Positions 43,169 through 53,001 are shown, counted from the first letter of the stretch. The stretch: DNA of 64,000 bases from Blautia schinkii DSM 10518 (GCA_000702025.1 JNKJ01000011.1:215124-279123); one strand, 5' to 3'. Made by a program: numbers and translations. Notes: generated by a model from the letters alone, not told the origin.

Positions 43169-45040
43169 CTATGCTTCCACGTAAATTGCATCAAAGTTAC
43201 AGTTGTCTTTACAAGCGCCGCACTTGATACAAATATCGTTGTCAATCGTATATGGGTGTTTGATCTTTCCGGAAATCGCGTTAGCCGGACAGTTCTTCGC
43301 ACATTTGCCGCAGCCAATACAGAATTCAGGATTGATATGGAACTGACGGAGAGCCGTACAAACCTTCGCACGACATTTCTTATCACGGATGTGCTCCTCA
43401 TATTCCTCACGGAAGCGTTTCAGGGTACTGATGACCGGAAGCGGAGCACTCTTGCCCAGACCGCACAGAGCCATACTCTGTACCATAACAGCCAGCTCTT
43501 CAAGCTGGTCGAGGTCGGACATCTCGCCCTTGCCGGCTACAATCTTCTCAAGGATCTCCAGCATACGCTTGGTTCCCTCACGGCAGGGCACACACTTACC
43601 GCAGCTCTCACGCTGGGTAAAGCTCATGAAGAATCTCGCTACCTCTACCATACAGGTGTTTTCATCCATTACAACGAGTCCACCGGAGCCCATGATTGCA
43701 TCCAGCTTCTTCACAGAGTCGAAATCCAGAGGCTGCTCCAGCTGGTCCATGATCAGACATCCGCCGGAAGGTCCGCCAATCTGTACGCCCTTGAATGCAG
43801 CGCCGCTCTTAAGGCCGCCGCCGATATCATAAATGATATGCTTCAGGTTGGTTCCCATCGGCACTTCGATCAGACCGGTATTCTCAATGGCACCGGTAAG
43901 GGAGAAGGTCTTGGTTCCCGGGCTGCCCTCTGTTCCGATGGTGCGGAACCAGTCAGCGCCCTGAAGGATGATCTTCGGAACGTTTGCATAGGTTTCTACG
44001 TTGTTAAGTACGGTAGGTTTCTCCCACAGACCTTTTTCTACGGTACGAGGCGGTTTTACACGCGGCATACCACGGTTGCCCTCGATGGAAGCTGTCAATG
44101 CGGAACCCTCGCCGCAGACAAATGCGCCCGCGCCGCGGTTGATATGTAAGTGGAAATTCACGCCGGAGCCCAAAATATTGTCTCCTAAAAGACCATAAGC
44201 CTCAGCCTGCTCCATAGCCATGCGAAGTCTCTTTACAGAGAGAGGATACTCGGCACGTACATAAATGTAGCCGTCCTCAGCGCCAACTGCATAAGCGGCG
44301 ATAATCATACCCTCGATCATCTTATATGGATCGCCTTCCATTACGGAACCATCCATGAATGCTCCGGGGTCACCCTCGTCACCATTACATACTACGTAGC
44401 GTACCTTCTCAGGCTGACGTGCAACCTGCGCCCACTTCTTACCTGCCGGGAAACCTGCGCCGCCACGTCCTCTGAGGCCGGACTTGGTAACCTCCTCGAT
44501 AACAGTCTGAGGAGTCATTTCATAAAGTGCTTTAGCCAGAGCGGAGAAGCCGCCGACAGCTATGTATTCATCAATAGATTCTGCATCAATATTGCCGCAG
44601 TTCTCCAGAACGATTCTGGTCTGCAGCTTCAGGAACGGAATGTCATCCGGATGCGGACAGACTTCCTCGTTGCAGCGGTAGAACAGACGTTCTACAGGCT
44701 GTCCGCCGAGTACGGTACGGTCAACGATCTCTTTACAATCCTCTACCTGTACATGAACATACTGGTAATTATATGGTTCTATCCTCATCAAAGGTCCTAA
44801 TTCACACAAGCCCTGGCAGCCAGTCTTAATAACGCCAAGGTGCGGAAGGTCCTTCTGCATCTCAATCTGTACGCCGTCAACATCTTCGCACAGCTTCACC
44901 ATTTCATCATAAATCTTCTGTGCGCCGGACGCAACACATCCGGTACCGGAACAGATAAGAACACGACAAGTATAAGATTTAATAGTATTCTGGATTTCTG
45001 CCTGTTTGTTTAACAGATCTTCTTTACAGGTTATACTCAT
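43169..45040 (-). CDS. hydB: NADH-binding subunit of bifurcating hydrogenase (HydB / NuoF-like)
   Basis: 623 aa. An N-terminal thioredoxin-like [2Fe-2S] domain (C-S-G-T-G-C, T-G-C-Q-G-L-C) is followed by the NuoF core: FMN/NADH loop G-R-G-G-A-G-F-P-A-G-K-K-W, G-D-E-G-D-P-G-A-F-M, SLBB region and [4Fe-4S] motif S-C-G-K-C-V-P-C. Two ferredoxin clusters (C-I-G-C-G-K-C, C-I-K-C-G-A-C) close the protein. It takes electrons from NADH at FMN. The start overlaps the HydC stop by 4 bp; HydA2 follows after 15 bp. Confidence 0.94.
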   Translation of the reverse strand: MSITCKEDLLNKQAEIQNTIKSYTCRVLICSGTGCVASGAQKIYDEMVKLCEDVDGVQIEMQKDLPHLGVIKTGCQGLCELGPLMRIEPYNYQYVHVQVEDCKEIVDRTVLGGQPVERLFYRCNEEVCPHPDDIPFLKLQTRIVLENCGNIDAESIDEYIAVGGFSALAKALYEMTPQTVIEEVTKSGLRGRGGAGFPAGKKWAQVARQPEKVRYVVCNGDEGDPGAFMDGSVMEGDPYKMIEGMIIAAYAVGAEDGYIYVRAEYPLSVKRLRMAMEQAEAYGLLGDNILGSGVNFHLHINRGAGAFVCGEGSALTASIEGNRGMPRVKPPRTVEKGLWEKPTVLNNVETYANVPKIILQGADWFRTIGTEGSPGTKTFSLTGAIENTGLIEVPMGTNLKHIIYDIGGGLKSGAAFKGVQIGGPSGGCLIMDQLEQPLDFDSVKKLDAIMGSGGLVVMDENTCMVEVARFFMSFTQRESCGKCVPCREGTKRMLEILEKIVAGKGEMSDLDQLEELAVMVQSMALCGLGKSAPLPVISTLKRFREEYEEHIRDKKCRAKVCTALRQFHINPEFCIGCGKCAKNCPANAISGKIKHPYTIDNDICIKCGACKDNCNFDAIYVEA

Positions 45041-45516
45041 ACATTCTCACCTCTCAATTCATTCAAAAGTTCTACTGCTTTCTCCGGTGTCATCTTAGGA
45101 TGTACTTCGTCATTGACAGTTAAGGTCGGAGCCAGGCCGCATGCTCCCAGACAGGAAACAGTTTCCACTGTAAAGAGCATATCGTCTGTGGTATGCTTCT
45201 TGTGGCTTAAGCCTAATTCCTTGAGCATTGCTTCTTTTACAGGCATGGACTTCCTTACATGGCAGGCGGTACCGTCACATACTTTAATGATGTACTTGCC
45301 TTTTGGTTCAAATGAGAAATTCTCGTAGAATGTAGCCACGCTGTACGCTTTTGCTTCTTTTACCCCAATTTCCTGCGCTACATACGTGAGAAGCTCTCCC
45401 GGCAGATAACGGTATTCAGCCTGGATGTCCTGCATGATGGGAATTAACGAGCCGGCTTTACGTCCGTAGTGTTCGATAATCTCATCTGCTTTTTTGTAAT
45501 AAGACTGGTCTAACAT
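45037..45516 (-). CDS. hydC: NuoE-like [2Fe-2S] subunit (HydC)
   Basis: 159 aa. An N-terminal helical bundle precedes a thioredoxin-like domain with the four [2Fe-2S] cysteines C-D-G-T-A-C-H and C-L-G-A-C-G. It passes electrons between HydB sites. It is first in the HydCBA operon, with AAGGAGG before the ATG and a clear sigma-A promoter 80 bp upstream. Confidence 0.94.
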   Translation of the reverse strand: MLDQSYYKKADEIIEHYGRKAGSLIPIMQDIQAEYRYLPGELLTYVAQEIGVKEAKAYSVATFYENFSFEPKGKYIIKVCDGTACHVRKSMPVKEAMLKELGLSHKKHTTDDMLFTVETVSCLGACGLAPTLTVNDEVHPKMTPEKAVELLNELRGENV

Positions 45517-45598
45517 TCATTTCCCTCCTTAGTTTGTTATATAGTCTTGCATATACTAACCTTGCTTTTTAGTAATTTTGTACATACATCTTGATATA

Positions 45599-45627
45599 AT
45601 TATACATGATGTTGTTATATTTCACAA
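45599..45627 (-). promoter_or_regulatory. Promoter of the hydCBA operon
   Basis: TTGTGA (45622-45627) and TATAAT (45599-45604) are exactly 17 bp apart on the minus strand. Confidence 0.75.
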
Positions 45628-45662
45628 GCAATATGAACACGTTTTTTCGGAACCGGAGAGCC

Positions 45663-45691
45663 CGCAAACCCAGTAAAATCAAGGGTTTGCG
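45663..45691. promoter_or_regulatory. Nine-base inverted repeat between divergent hydrogenase genes
   Basis: CGCAAACCC and GGGTTTGCG form a perfect 9-bp repeat with an 11-nt spacer and no T-run. It lies about 35 bp upstream of the hydCBA -35 box and about 60 bp upstream of the group-B promoter, so an operator is more likely than a terminator. No gene lies in 45517-45842. Confidence 0.45.
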
Positions 45692-45750
45692 AAATTGTAT
45701 GTAAAAAAGTACAAAGCAAATTCATTGTCAATATTGTTAATAAAAAAACA

Positions 45751-45779
45751 TTGATTTTTAGACACTTTTACTATATGAT
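45751..45779 (+). promoter_or_regulatory. Promoter of the group-B hydrogenase
   Basis: TTGATT (45751-45756) and TATGAT (45774-45779) are 17 bp apart, 64 bp before the ATG. A TTGTTAA half-site at 45734-45740 might be a weak Rex site. Confidence 0.6.
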
Positions 45780-45842
45780 ATCCTTAGAGCCCGAAAAAAA
45801 GTGTACAAAGCTTAATTGAGCAACAATAAAGGAGTGAACGAT

Positions 45843-47348
45843 ATGAGAAGTCTTGACACACCAGTGAAACAAATCCGCAGAAAAATATTTACGGAAATTG
45901 CGAAAATCGGTTTTCAATCCACTGACGAATCACTGATTCATGATATTGAAGCAGTTCCTTATAATATCGTGGAGGAGCGTGCCAGATACCGTGACAGTAT
46001 TTACCGTGAGCGCGCGGTTGCCAGCGAGCGTGTGCGTCTGGCCATGGGCCTCTCCCTCCGTCCCGAGAACAGAGCCGTCCACCTGACCGACGGTGTGGAG
46101 GCCAGTAACATTGACGAGAAATATTATGAGCCGCCGCTGATGCAGGTGATACCTTCCGCCTGCGCCGCGTGTGCGCCTAATAAATATGAGGTGAGCAATA
46201 TGTGCAAGGGCTGCGTGGCTCACCCCTGTATGCAGGCATGTCCCAAGGACGCCATTTCCATGATTAACGGCAAATCCTACATAGACCAGGAGAAATGTAT
46301 CAAATGCGGCAAATGCAAGGCCGTATGCCCCTATGACGCCATTGCCCACAAGGAACGCCCCTGTGAGCGTGCCTGTGGCGTTAAGGCCATTTCCAGTGAT
46401 TCACAGGGACGCGCGACCATCCTTCAGGATAAGTGTGTTTCCTGCGGTATGTGTATGGTGAGCTGCCCCTTCGGAGCCATTTCTGATAAGTCCCAGATTT
46501 TCCAGCTTGCACATGCATTGCGGGAAGGAATGGAGATCATTGCCGAGGTAGCTCCCGCGTATATCAGCCAGTTCGGCGAGGATGTGACACCGAGGAAATT
46601 CCGCGCGGCATTGGAGGCTCTTGGATTTTCCAATGTATATGAGGTGGCCCTCGGCGCGGATATCGGCGCAATCTCCGAAGCGCACCATTATGCAAAGGAA
46701 GTGGCTACCGGACATCTGCCCTTCCTGCTCACCTCCTGCTGCCCCTCCTGGTCCATGATGGCGAAGAAATATTTCCCGGATATGATTGACAACATTTCCC
46801 AGGAGCTTACCCCCATGGTAGCCACTGCGAGAAAGATTAAGCAGGAGCATCCAAATGCCAAGGTAGTATTCATCGGACCGTGCGCCTCCAAAAAGCTGGA
46901 AGCCATGCGGACTACTGTGCGGAGTGACGTGGACTTTGTGGTGACCTTTGAGGAGATGTGGGGAATGTTTGACGCCAAAGAGATTGACCCTGCCTCCTTT
47001 GAGGGTGAGGTTTCCCTTCACGATGCCACAGGCGCGGGACGCGGATACGCGGTGGCAGGCGGCGTGGCGGGTGCGATTGAATCCTGCCTTAAAGAATATT
47101 ACCCGGACGTTCCGGTTCACATCGAGCACGCCGAGAGCCTGGCAGAATGTAAGAAACTCCTCGCCCTCGCAAAAGCCGGAAAGATTAAGGGCTGCATGAT
47201 CGAGGGTATGGCCTGCCCCGGCGGATGCTTAGGCGGCGCGGGAACAAACGCACCCTTCAATAAATCCTCCAAAGCGCTTAAGAAATTCGTGGCCTCCTCC
47301 ACACGCAAGGTGCCGCCGAAGGAGCTGGAGGAGATTGAGCTTAAATGA
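45843..47348 (+). CDS. Group-B [FeFe] hydrogenase
   Basis: 501 aa from the ATG at 45843 (AAGGAG 8 nt before it). There is no N-terminal [2Fe-2S] domain; instead there is a long helical N-terminus, a Cys-rich insert (C-A-A-C, C-K-G-C, H-P-C-M-Q-A-C) and ferredoxin clusters C-I-K-C-G-K-C and C-V-S-C-G-M-C. The H-cluster loops are T-S-C-C-P-S-W, G-P-C-A-S-K-K and M-A-C-P-G-G-C-L-G-G-A-G. The last loop lacks the G-G-G-Q-P of group A, which marks group B. The role of group-B enzymes is poorly known. It is monocistronic and divergent from hydCBA. Confidence 0.92.
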   Translation: MRSLDTPVKQIRRKIFTEIAKIGFQSTDESLIHDIEAVPYNIVEERARYRDSIYRERAVASERVRLAMGLSLRPENRAVHLTDGVEASNIDEKYYEPPLMQVIPSACAACAPNKYEVSNMCKGCVAHPCMQACPKDAISMINGKSYIDQEKCIKCGKCKAVCPYDAIAHKERPCERACGVKAISSDSQGRATILQDKCVSCGMCMVSCPFGAISDKSQIFQLAHALREGMEIIAEVAPAYISQFGEDVTPRKFRAALEALGFSNVYEVALGADIGAISEAHHYAKEVATGHLPFLLTSCCPSWSMMAKKYFPDMIDNISQELTPMVATARKIKQEHPNAKVVFIGPCASKKLEAMRTTVRSDVDFVVTFEEMWGMFDAKEIDPASFEGEVSLHDATGAGRGYAVAGGVAGAIESCLKEYYPDVPVHIEHAESLAECKKLLALAKAGKIKGCMIEGMACPGGCLGGAGTNAPFNKSSKALKKFVASSTRKVPPKELEEIELK

Positions 47349-47480
47349 TAACTAGGATGATTTCCAAAGATTGAGCTAAAAAATACCCGGATGTATTTCA
47401 AAATCAGAAGTTAAATACTCAGCAACAGTTACCAAAGGGATATACAGGCATATTCGCTTAGCTTATTGCCTATAAAAAAA

Positions 47481-47520
47481 CAGAGGTCAGGCAATCATTC
47501 GCCAAGCCTCTGTTTTTTTT
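47481..47520. terminator. Terminator between convergent genes
   Basis: CAGAGG and GCCTCTG-type arms form a stem followed by T8 on the plus strand; a run of A before it lets it work on the minus strand too. It separates the group-B hydrogenase from the SpoIIE-type phosphatase. Confidence 0.75.
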
Positions 47521-47546
47521 GCACTTCTTCCTTTGAATCCGATATA

Positions 47547-48719
47547 TTAATAGTAATGAATCGTCACCTGCTTGCCCAAGTGCTCAGCCACCTCTTTCAT
47601 CTGGTCCACGAGATTCATACGCACGCTGAGATCAAAGGGCAGGCTGGCGTCCTTATGTGCGGCATTCATGGCGCGGCCTACAAACAGCCGCAGTTCCGTA
47701 CATTCTTCAATGATCATCTTTGCCAGCCTGGATGCACCGTTATTCGCATCCAGCTCATCAAAGAAACCTGCGTCAATGTCGCCTTTCTCGTAACGTTTGA
47801 GAAGATTGAGCGCCTTTCCCATGGTAAGCACCCCTTCTGTCACAAGGTCCAGTCCCTCAATAGAAGCCATGGGCGGAATCTCGGGATGAGCATAGTCGAT
47901 GGTTGTCACAATATTCCTCCTCAGAATACGCGCCGCAATATTCGCGCTTGTGCCTCCGGCTATCACCTTGCGTCCCTCAGAGTGCATAAACTCTTCCATC
48001 AGGCTCTCATCGTCATCCTCATTTTCCGGCGGTCCGGTAAAGATATTTACAATCTGCCGCTGCACCACTCTTGCCACAGCCACGGTTGTATCGTCTCCGG
48101 GCTTCTGTTCATACAGATCGTCACATGCGCCGATGAGCATCACTGCAAGCCTGGATGCGGACAGGGTCTGCTTCGTACATTTAACCGTATATTCAGCCAT
48201 ACTCTCCCATGTCCAGCCGAGATTAAGAATCTCTCCCGCACCCGCGTAAATCACCCCGTCGCTCATCAGAACAAAGCAGTCGTTGCGCTTAACCCGGAAG
48301 CGGTACTCATGGATTTTTTTGCCCTCAATAATGCGCTCCACGTAAGGGTATTTCACAATTTCCTTGTCACGGATGAACACACATTGGGGATTATCAAATT
48401 CCACCAGATACGCCTCACCTGTATGGAAAATCTGCAAAATGCTGAAGGTCGCGTAAGCCATCTCCCTCACCTTACACACGGGAAGCGTCTTAGCCACAGT
48501 CTCCACACACGCCTCAATGAGAGCGCCCTCGCGGAGCATGGTTCCGAGGATTTTCGCGGTGAGCGTAGCCAGAATATTCGCCTTCACACCGCTTCCCATG
48601 CCATCAGCAAGGATGACGATATCTGAATCCGCGGTCTTAAGCACCTCCACCTTATCGCCGCAGAGCTCCTCTTTGTCCTTATTCAGGCTTTTCCACGCCA
48701 CGTCAATACTGACATTCAT
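47547..48719 (-). CDS. SpoIIE-type PP2C serine phosphatase
   Basis: 390 aa from the ATG at 48719 (AGGGGGAG in front; one base after the upstream stop). The first 220 residues form a PP2C/SpoIIE phosphatase domain: D-I-V-I-L-A-D-G-M-G-S-G-V-K-A is the metal-binding motif, F-V-L-M-S-D-G-V the second, and G-D-D-T-T-V-A-V the third. The C-terminal 170 residues are unrelated and uncharacterised. The pairing with a PAS-linked H-cluster protein suggests that hydrogen or redox state controls dephosphorylation of an unknown partner. Confidence 0.87.
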   Translation of the reverse strand: MNVSIDVAWKSLNKDKEELCGDKVEVLKTADSDIVILADGMGSGVKANILATLTAKILGTMLREGALIEACVETVAKTLPVCKVREMAYATFSILQIFHTGEAYLVEFDNPQCVFIRDKEIVKYPYVERIIEGKKIHEYRFRVKRNDCFVLMSDGVIYAGAGEILNLGWTWESMAEYTVKCTKQTLSASRLAVMLIGACDDLYEQKPGDDTTVAVARVVQRQIVNIFTGPPENEDDDESLMEEFMHSEGRKVIAGGTSANIAARILRRNIVTTIDYAHPEIPPMASIEGLDLVTEGVLTMGKALNLLKRYEKGDIDAGFFDELDANNGASRLAKMIIEECTELRLFVGRAMNAAHKDASLPFDLSVRMNLVDQMKEVAEHLGKQVTIHYY

Positions 48720-48720
48720 A

Positions 48721-50433
48721 CTACTCCCCCTCTTCTTCAAAGAGGATGGAATCACGCAGCTTTGTGAGAGTGACCTTTGTCTCTGCTGTGGTCTCCCCGA
48801 GAAGTCCTGCTATCTCCTGCGCAACCATCATCTGTTTGTCGATTACCTGCTGGGCCATCTCCACAGTCTCCATCTTCCTTTGGAAACGCTGCTCCTTTGC
48901 CTTCTCCTGCTTGGTCACATCCTGGTAGATGACAAGCACGGCCTTCTTCGTCTCAATGAATACGATCGTCTCCACAGCGACAATGCCTATCTGCTTAAGC
49001 GTTACTTTTTTGTGCAGGATGGGCTGACGCGTGCGAAGCACCTCGGAGATGTCTGTCTCATCCAGGAATTCAAATATGTACCGCTCCAAAGCTTCCTCAC
49101 GGGAAATACCCAGAACCTCCTGGGCTTTGCGGTTGCATTCCTTGATACGGAAATTCTTATCCACGATAAAATTCAGGTTCGGCGTCACATCCAGGATAAC
49201 GTTGGACATGGACTCAGCCTGGGCAATTGCATAGGGCATACACATTCCCACCTCGGCTTTCTTCTGGAAGACCGCCTCCGCCTTGGCACGGCATGAGGAG
49301 TAACCGCAGGCGCCGCAGTTAAGTTCATCCTCTTTTGTATATTTTCCGGTTTTTCTAAGTATTTTGCGAATCTCGTCCTCTGTGGGCACAGGCTCGGTAA
49401 CTCTGTGGTCAAAGAATTCCTTGTCCATAGGGATTTCCCGGTAGTCCAGACGGGCAGCATTTTTATGAGGCACCTGCTTCTCCACGCTAAGCTTACTTTT
49501 CAGGAAGGAACGGTTCCAATTGTGGGAGGCCGGTCCCTTGATACAGCCGCCCTCGCAGATGTTCACTTCCACGAAGCAGCCATCGATTTCATCCTTTTCC
49601 ATGGACTCAAACAGCTCCATACAAGCATCCATTCCGTCCACATATACTTTTCTGTAATTCTCGTCCTCATTTTCCGCAAGCACGGATTTGACGATTCCGC
49701 CGCTCACCGGATAGAGGCGGTTGATCTCCGGGTCAGGATTGCCCAAAGGCTTTTCTTCGCAGTCCTTGATTTTAATGCCCTCAAAGTTCAGCCAGGGGAT
49801 AAGCTCCTCGAAGGTAAGAATAGCATCCACTGCCCCGGCCACACGCTCGTCGCCGATTGCCTCTGCTTTTTTTGCGATACAAGGGCCTAAGAATACCACT
49901 TTTACGTCATCCCCGTAAAGCTCCTTGATCAAACGGCCGTGAGCAATCATGGGGGATACCACCGGCGCCATCTGTGATGTGAGGGAAGGATAATACTTCT
50001 CTATCAAATCATTCACGCTTGGACAGCATGTGGTGATGATGTTTTTCATTTTTCCTTCCTTAAGAAGTCTCTGGTACTCTCGGGTGACGTAGGCAGCGCC
50101 CTCCGCTGTTTCTCTCACTTCATAAAAACCAAGCTTCATAAGCGCGCCTGCCACCTGGCCCGGTTTGTCATAATCCAGCACGCCCAGGTAGGACGGTGCG
50201 ATGGACACAACCACCTTCTGTCCCTGGCGCAAGAATTCTTTCACGGTACTCATATCGCTGGCAAATTTCTTTGCATTCTGCGGACATACTTCCAGGCAGT
50301 GGCCGCAGTGCACACATTGTTCCGTTATGATATGGGCCTGGGCGTTTCTTACGGAGATAGCCTTTACGTTACAATGGCGTACACATTTATAACAATGGCG
50401 GCAGTCCGCATCCCGAAAATCTATTACCTTCAT
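48721..50433 (-). CDS. PAS-linked sensory [FeFe]-hydrogenase-like protein (group C, HydS type)
   Basis: 570 aa. Two ferredoxin clusters (Cys11/14/17 and Cys40/43/46) precede a compact H-domain with T-T-C-C-P-S (Cys136/137), G-P-C-I-A-K-K (Cys185) and N-I-C-E-G-G-C-I-K-G (Cys293/297), so all H-cluster ligands remain. A Cys-rich Fe-S motif (N-C-G-A-C-G, 372-377) and a PAS domain (about 405-510) follow, then a coiled coil. No kinase domain is present. Such group-C proteins are thought to sense H2. It is cotranscribed with the downstream phosphatase gene, the likely output. Confidence 0.9.
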   Translation of the reverse strand: MKVIDFRDADCRHCYKCVRHCNVKAISVRNAQAHIITEQCVHCGHCLEVCPQNAKKFASDMSTVKEFLRQGQKVVVSIAPSYLGVLDYDKPGQVAGALMKLGFYEVRETAEGAAYVTREYQRLLKEGKMKNIITTCCPSVNDLIEKYYPSLTSQMAPVVSPMIAHGRLIKELYGDDVKVVFLGPCIAKKAEAIGDERVAGAVDAILTFEELIPWLNFEGIKIKDCEEKPLGNPDPEINRLYPVSGGIVKSVLAENEDENYRKVYVDGMDACMELFESMEKDEIDGCFVEVNICEGGCIKGPASHNWNRSFLKSKLSVEKQVPHKNAARLDYREIPMDKEFFDHRVTEPVPTEDEIRKILRKTGKYTKEDELNCGACGYSSCRAKAEAVFQKKAEVGMCMPYAIAQAESMSNVILDVTPNLNFIVDKNFRIKECNRKAQEVLGISREEALERYIFEFLDETDISEVLRTRQPILHKKVTLKQIGIVAVETIVFIETKKAVLVIYQDVTKQEKAKEQRFQRKMETVEMAQQVIDKQMMVAQEIAGLLGETTAETKVTLTKLRDSILFEEEGE

Positions 50434-50612
50434 CCAGCTTTCCTCCCAATGTAAATTCTTTACTAGTTTTCTCTAGGTCAATAGAAATCAATAAAGCAAG
50501 CGAAATAGGAATGTTTGATGAGTCCTATGGGGCTTGCTTTTATTTTAACGATATATGGGGTAATAAACAATCCCTAAGTTCTACTATTTTTAAAAATATT
50601 AAGGAGGACCCC

Positions 50613-50865
50613 GGGAAGGTGTTGAACGGTGCGAGGAAGGAACTTGGGGGCCAGGGCAGGTGTTGTCCGCATTGGGCGGATGCTCGCTTCCCTTCAACTA
50701 AGTGCCAACTGCGACTAAGCCGCTCACGAAGAGCGTTCGCGGCTAAGTCTCCGTAGGCACTGGATTTTCAGGCGCGCTTCCGCAAAATCCGCCCAATGCG
50801 GACAGCACCTGCCCTGGCCCCCAAGTTCCTCCCTCGCACCTGCCACTACGTTCCCACCCCTTTGA
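50613..50865 (+). repeat. Structured palindromic element, copy 1
   Basis: Outer arms 50628-50680 and 50788-50840 pair over 53 bp with two mismatches. An inner stem AGTGCC/GGCACT (50701-50706, 50756-50761) encloses a hairpin (GACTAAGCCG/CGGCTAAGTC, 50713-50749). Conserved segments lie between the stems: TGCTCGCTTCCCTTCAACTA (50681-50700) and TGGATTTTCAGGCGCGCTTC (50761-50780). The same loops occur in copies 2 and 3 with different but complementary stems. It has no ORF. It is 180 bp upstream of the HydS gene, in the opposite sense to copy 2. The interval between copies (50866-50984) shows no gene. Confidence 0.85.
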
Positions 50866-50984
50866 AACGCTGCCGTGTTTACCGGAGGGCTTATTCATGC
50901 GAAAGTGGAATAAACGCTGTTGACTTCCGCAATGAATACCGTTAAACACTAAGAAAATCTATCCGGTAGGAACAATTTCCTATA

Positions 50985-51240
50985 GGGGGAGCGAGAACGT
51001 AGAGGATGGCAAGGAGAAGGGGCTTGAGGATTGGGGCAGATATTGTCCGTGTCGGGCCGATTTTGCGGAAGCGCGCCTGAAAATCCAGTTCTTACGGAGA
51101 CTTAGCCGTGAACGCTCTCGTGAACGGCTTAGTCGCAGTTAGAACTTAGTTGAAGGCAAGCGAGCATCGGCCTGACACGGACAATACCTGCCCCGGTCCT
51201 CAAGCCACTTCTCCTTGCCGTTCAACACATTCCCAGGGGG
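50985..51240 (-). repeat. Structured palindromic element, copy 2 (opposite orientation)
   Basis: Outer arms 51008-51061 and 51166-51219 pair over 54 bp with five mismatches, most of them G-U-compatible in one strand. The inner stem is AGTTCT/AGAACT (51087-51092, 51141-51146). The loop segments match copy 1 almost base for base when read on the minus strand. It ends only a few bases past the stop of HydA3 (51248) and could act as the end of that transcript. Confidence 0.85.
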
Positions 51241-51247
51241 GTGCCCC

Positions 51248-52987
51248 CTAAATCATACGTTCCACATACGAGGTATGAAGAATATGATGTGCCTTCTCAC
51301 TTCCCGGTGAACCGAGGAATTCTTTGTAGAGCTTCTGTATGGAAGGATTCTCATGTGATTTACGCAATGGTTTATTTACGTCATTGTCGTAAAGTACTTT
51401 GGCACGCAGTGCGCGTACATCTGAGAAGTTTCTCACATCGACCGGTACCTGCGGCTGACCACCGCCGTTTACGCAGCCTCCCGGACAGCACATGATCTCG
51501 ATGAAATGATAATCCGCCTCACCGGCACGCACCTTATCCATGATTATCTTCGCATTAGAAAGCCCGGAGGCAACCGCTACCTTTACATCCATACCAGCCA
51601 CATGGTACACAGCCTCTTTAATACCCTGGGTACCGCGGACATCAGTGAATTCTACGTTTTCGAGCGTTTCTCCGGTAAGGGTCTCCACTGCTGTACGCAA
51701 TGCAGCCTCCATAACACCGCCTGTGGCACCGAAAATCACGCCCGCGCCTGTGGACTCGCCCAGCGGGTCGTCAAAGCCTTCATTCGGCAGTCCTTTAAAG
51801 TCAATTCCAAGTCTTTTGATCATCCGGGCAAGCTCTCTGGTGGTGATGGAAATATCCACATCCGGTACTCCTGCGGCACTCTGATTGTCACGGCCTATCT
51901 CGAATTTCTTAGCTGTACAAGGCATGACGCTCACGCACACGATATCCTTGGGGTCCAGGCCCATCTTTTCCGCATAGTAGGTTTTCGCAATCGCACCGAA
52001 CATCTGCTGAGGCGATTTGCAGCTTGAGAGATGTGCAAGCTGGTCCGGGTAATAGTACTCGCAGTATTTAATCCAGCCCGGCGAGCAGGAGGTCATCATC
52101 GGAAGCACACCGCCGTTCTGCACGCGGTCAAGAAATTCGTTTGCTTCCTCCATGATGGTCAGGTCCGCACTGAAATCGGTGTCAAATACTTTGTCGAAGC
52201 CGATTCTTCTAAGTGCTGCTGCCAGCTTTCCTTCCACGTCAGTACCGATAGGATAGCCGAACTCCTCGCCGAGCGCTGCTCTCACAGAAGGAGCCGGCTG
52301 GACAATCACGTGCTTGGACGGGTCTGCAATGGCAGCGAGCACATCGTCTATGCTATCTTTTTCACGAAGCGCGCCTGTAGGACATACATTGATGCACTGG
52401 CCGCAGGATACGCAGCTCGTATCTCCGAGGGGCAGATCAAACGGAGTTCCGATATAGGAGGCAAAACCGCGGTTGTTCGGCCCGATTATGCCCACTGCCT
52501 GTGTTTTCTCGCACACAGCGCTGCAGCGACGGCAAAGGATACATTTATTATTATCCCTTATCATATGAGGCGCGGAGGTATCCAGCTCATACTCGATCCG
52601 CTCTCCGGCAAAGTAGTCCTCATCCGCCACGCCCAGCTCCTGGCAAAGCTGCTGAAGCTCGCAGTTGCCGCTTCTCACGCAGGATAGACAGCTTTTCTCA
52701 TGATTGGAAAGAAGAAGCTGCAAGGTCCTTCTCCTGGATGCTAAAAGCTGAGGTGTATTTGTCAGCACTTCCATCCCCTCACTGATGGGATGCACACACG
52801 CTGCTGTCAGATTTCTTGCTCCCTTTACCTCCACCACGCACATACGGCACGCGCCGATTTCATTGATATCCTTTAAAAAGCATAAGGTAGGTATCCGGAT
52901 TCCGGCAATGTGCGCGGCTTCTAAAATGGTGGAGCCGGCCGGAGCAGATACATCGATACCATTTATTTTAAGATTTATATTTTCCAT
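51248..52987 (-). CDS. hydA: [FeFe] hydrogenase catalytic subunit of the second trimeric complex (HydA3)
   Basis: 579 aa from the ATG at 52987 (GGAGG 8 nt before it). Group-A domains are in order: [2Fe-2S] (Cys36, 47, 50, 64), the H-E-K-S-C-L-S-C segment, two [4Fe-4S] clusters and the H-domain with M-P-C-T-A-K-K and [14 protein letters not shown]. Loop 1 reads T-S-C-S-P-G-W: Cys301 keeps the proton-relay position, while Ser302 replaces the residue that ligates the H-cluster cubane in CpI-type enzymes. It lies at the end of a five-gene hyd operon with its own HydB and HydC. Confidence 0.93.
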   Translation of the reverse strand: MENINLKINGIDVSAPAGSTILEAAHIAGIRIPTLCFLKDINEIGACRMCVVEVKGARNLTAACVHPISEGMEVLTNTPQLLASRRRTLQLLLSNHEKSCLSCVRSGNCELQQLCQELGVADEDYFAGERIEYELDTSAPHMIRDNNKCILCRRCSAVCEKTQAVGIIGPNNRGFASYIGTPFDLPLGDTSCVSCGQCINVCPTGALREKDSIDDVLAAIADPSKHVIVQPAPSVRAALGEEFGYPIGTDVEGKLAAALRRIGFDKVFDTDFSADLTIMEEANEFLDRVQNGGVLPMMTSCSPGWIKYCEYYYPDQLAHLSSCKSPQQMFGAIAKTYYAEKMGLDPKDIVCVSVMPCTAKKFEIGRDNQSAAGVPDVDISITTRELARMIKRLGIDFKGLPNEGFDDPLGESTGAGVIFGATGGVMEAALRTAVETLTGETLENVEFTDVRGTQGIKEAVYHVAGMDVKVAVASGLSNAKIIMDKVRAGEADYHFIEIMCCPGGCVNGGGQPQVPVDVRNFSDVRALRAKVLYDNDVNKPLRKSHENPSIQKLYKEFLGSPGSEKAHHILHTSYVERMI

Positions 52988-53001
52988 TCTTGCTTCCTCC
53001 A

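Noticed and set aside
43046..44149. 367-aa plus-strand ORF
   Set aside because: Antisense to hydB and across the hydB/hydA2 junction; no start signal.
47466..48626. 386-aa plus-strand ORF
   Set aside because: Antisense to the SpoIIE-type phosphatase, and it begins inside a terminator.
50613..50865. Ordinary intrinsic terminator
   Set aside because: The stem is over 50 bp, has conserved internal loops and lacks a following T-run, so termination alone does not explain it.
50613..51240. CRISPR array or simple tandem repeat
   Set aside because: Copies are inverted, about 255 bp long and internally palindromic; there are no regularly spaced short repeats or cas genes.
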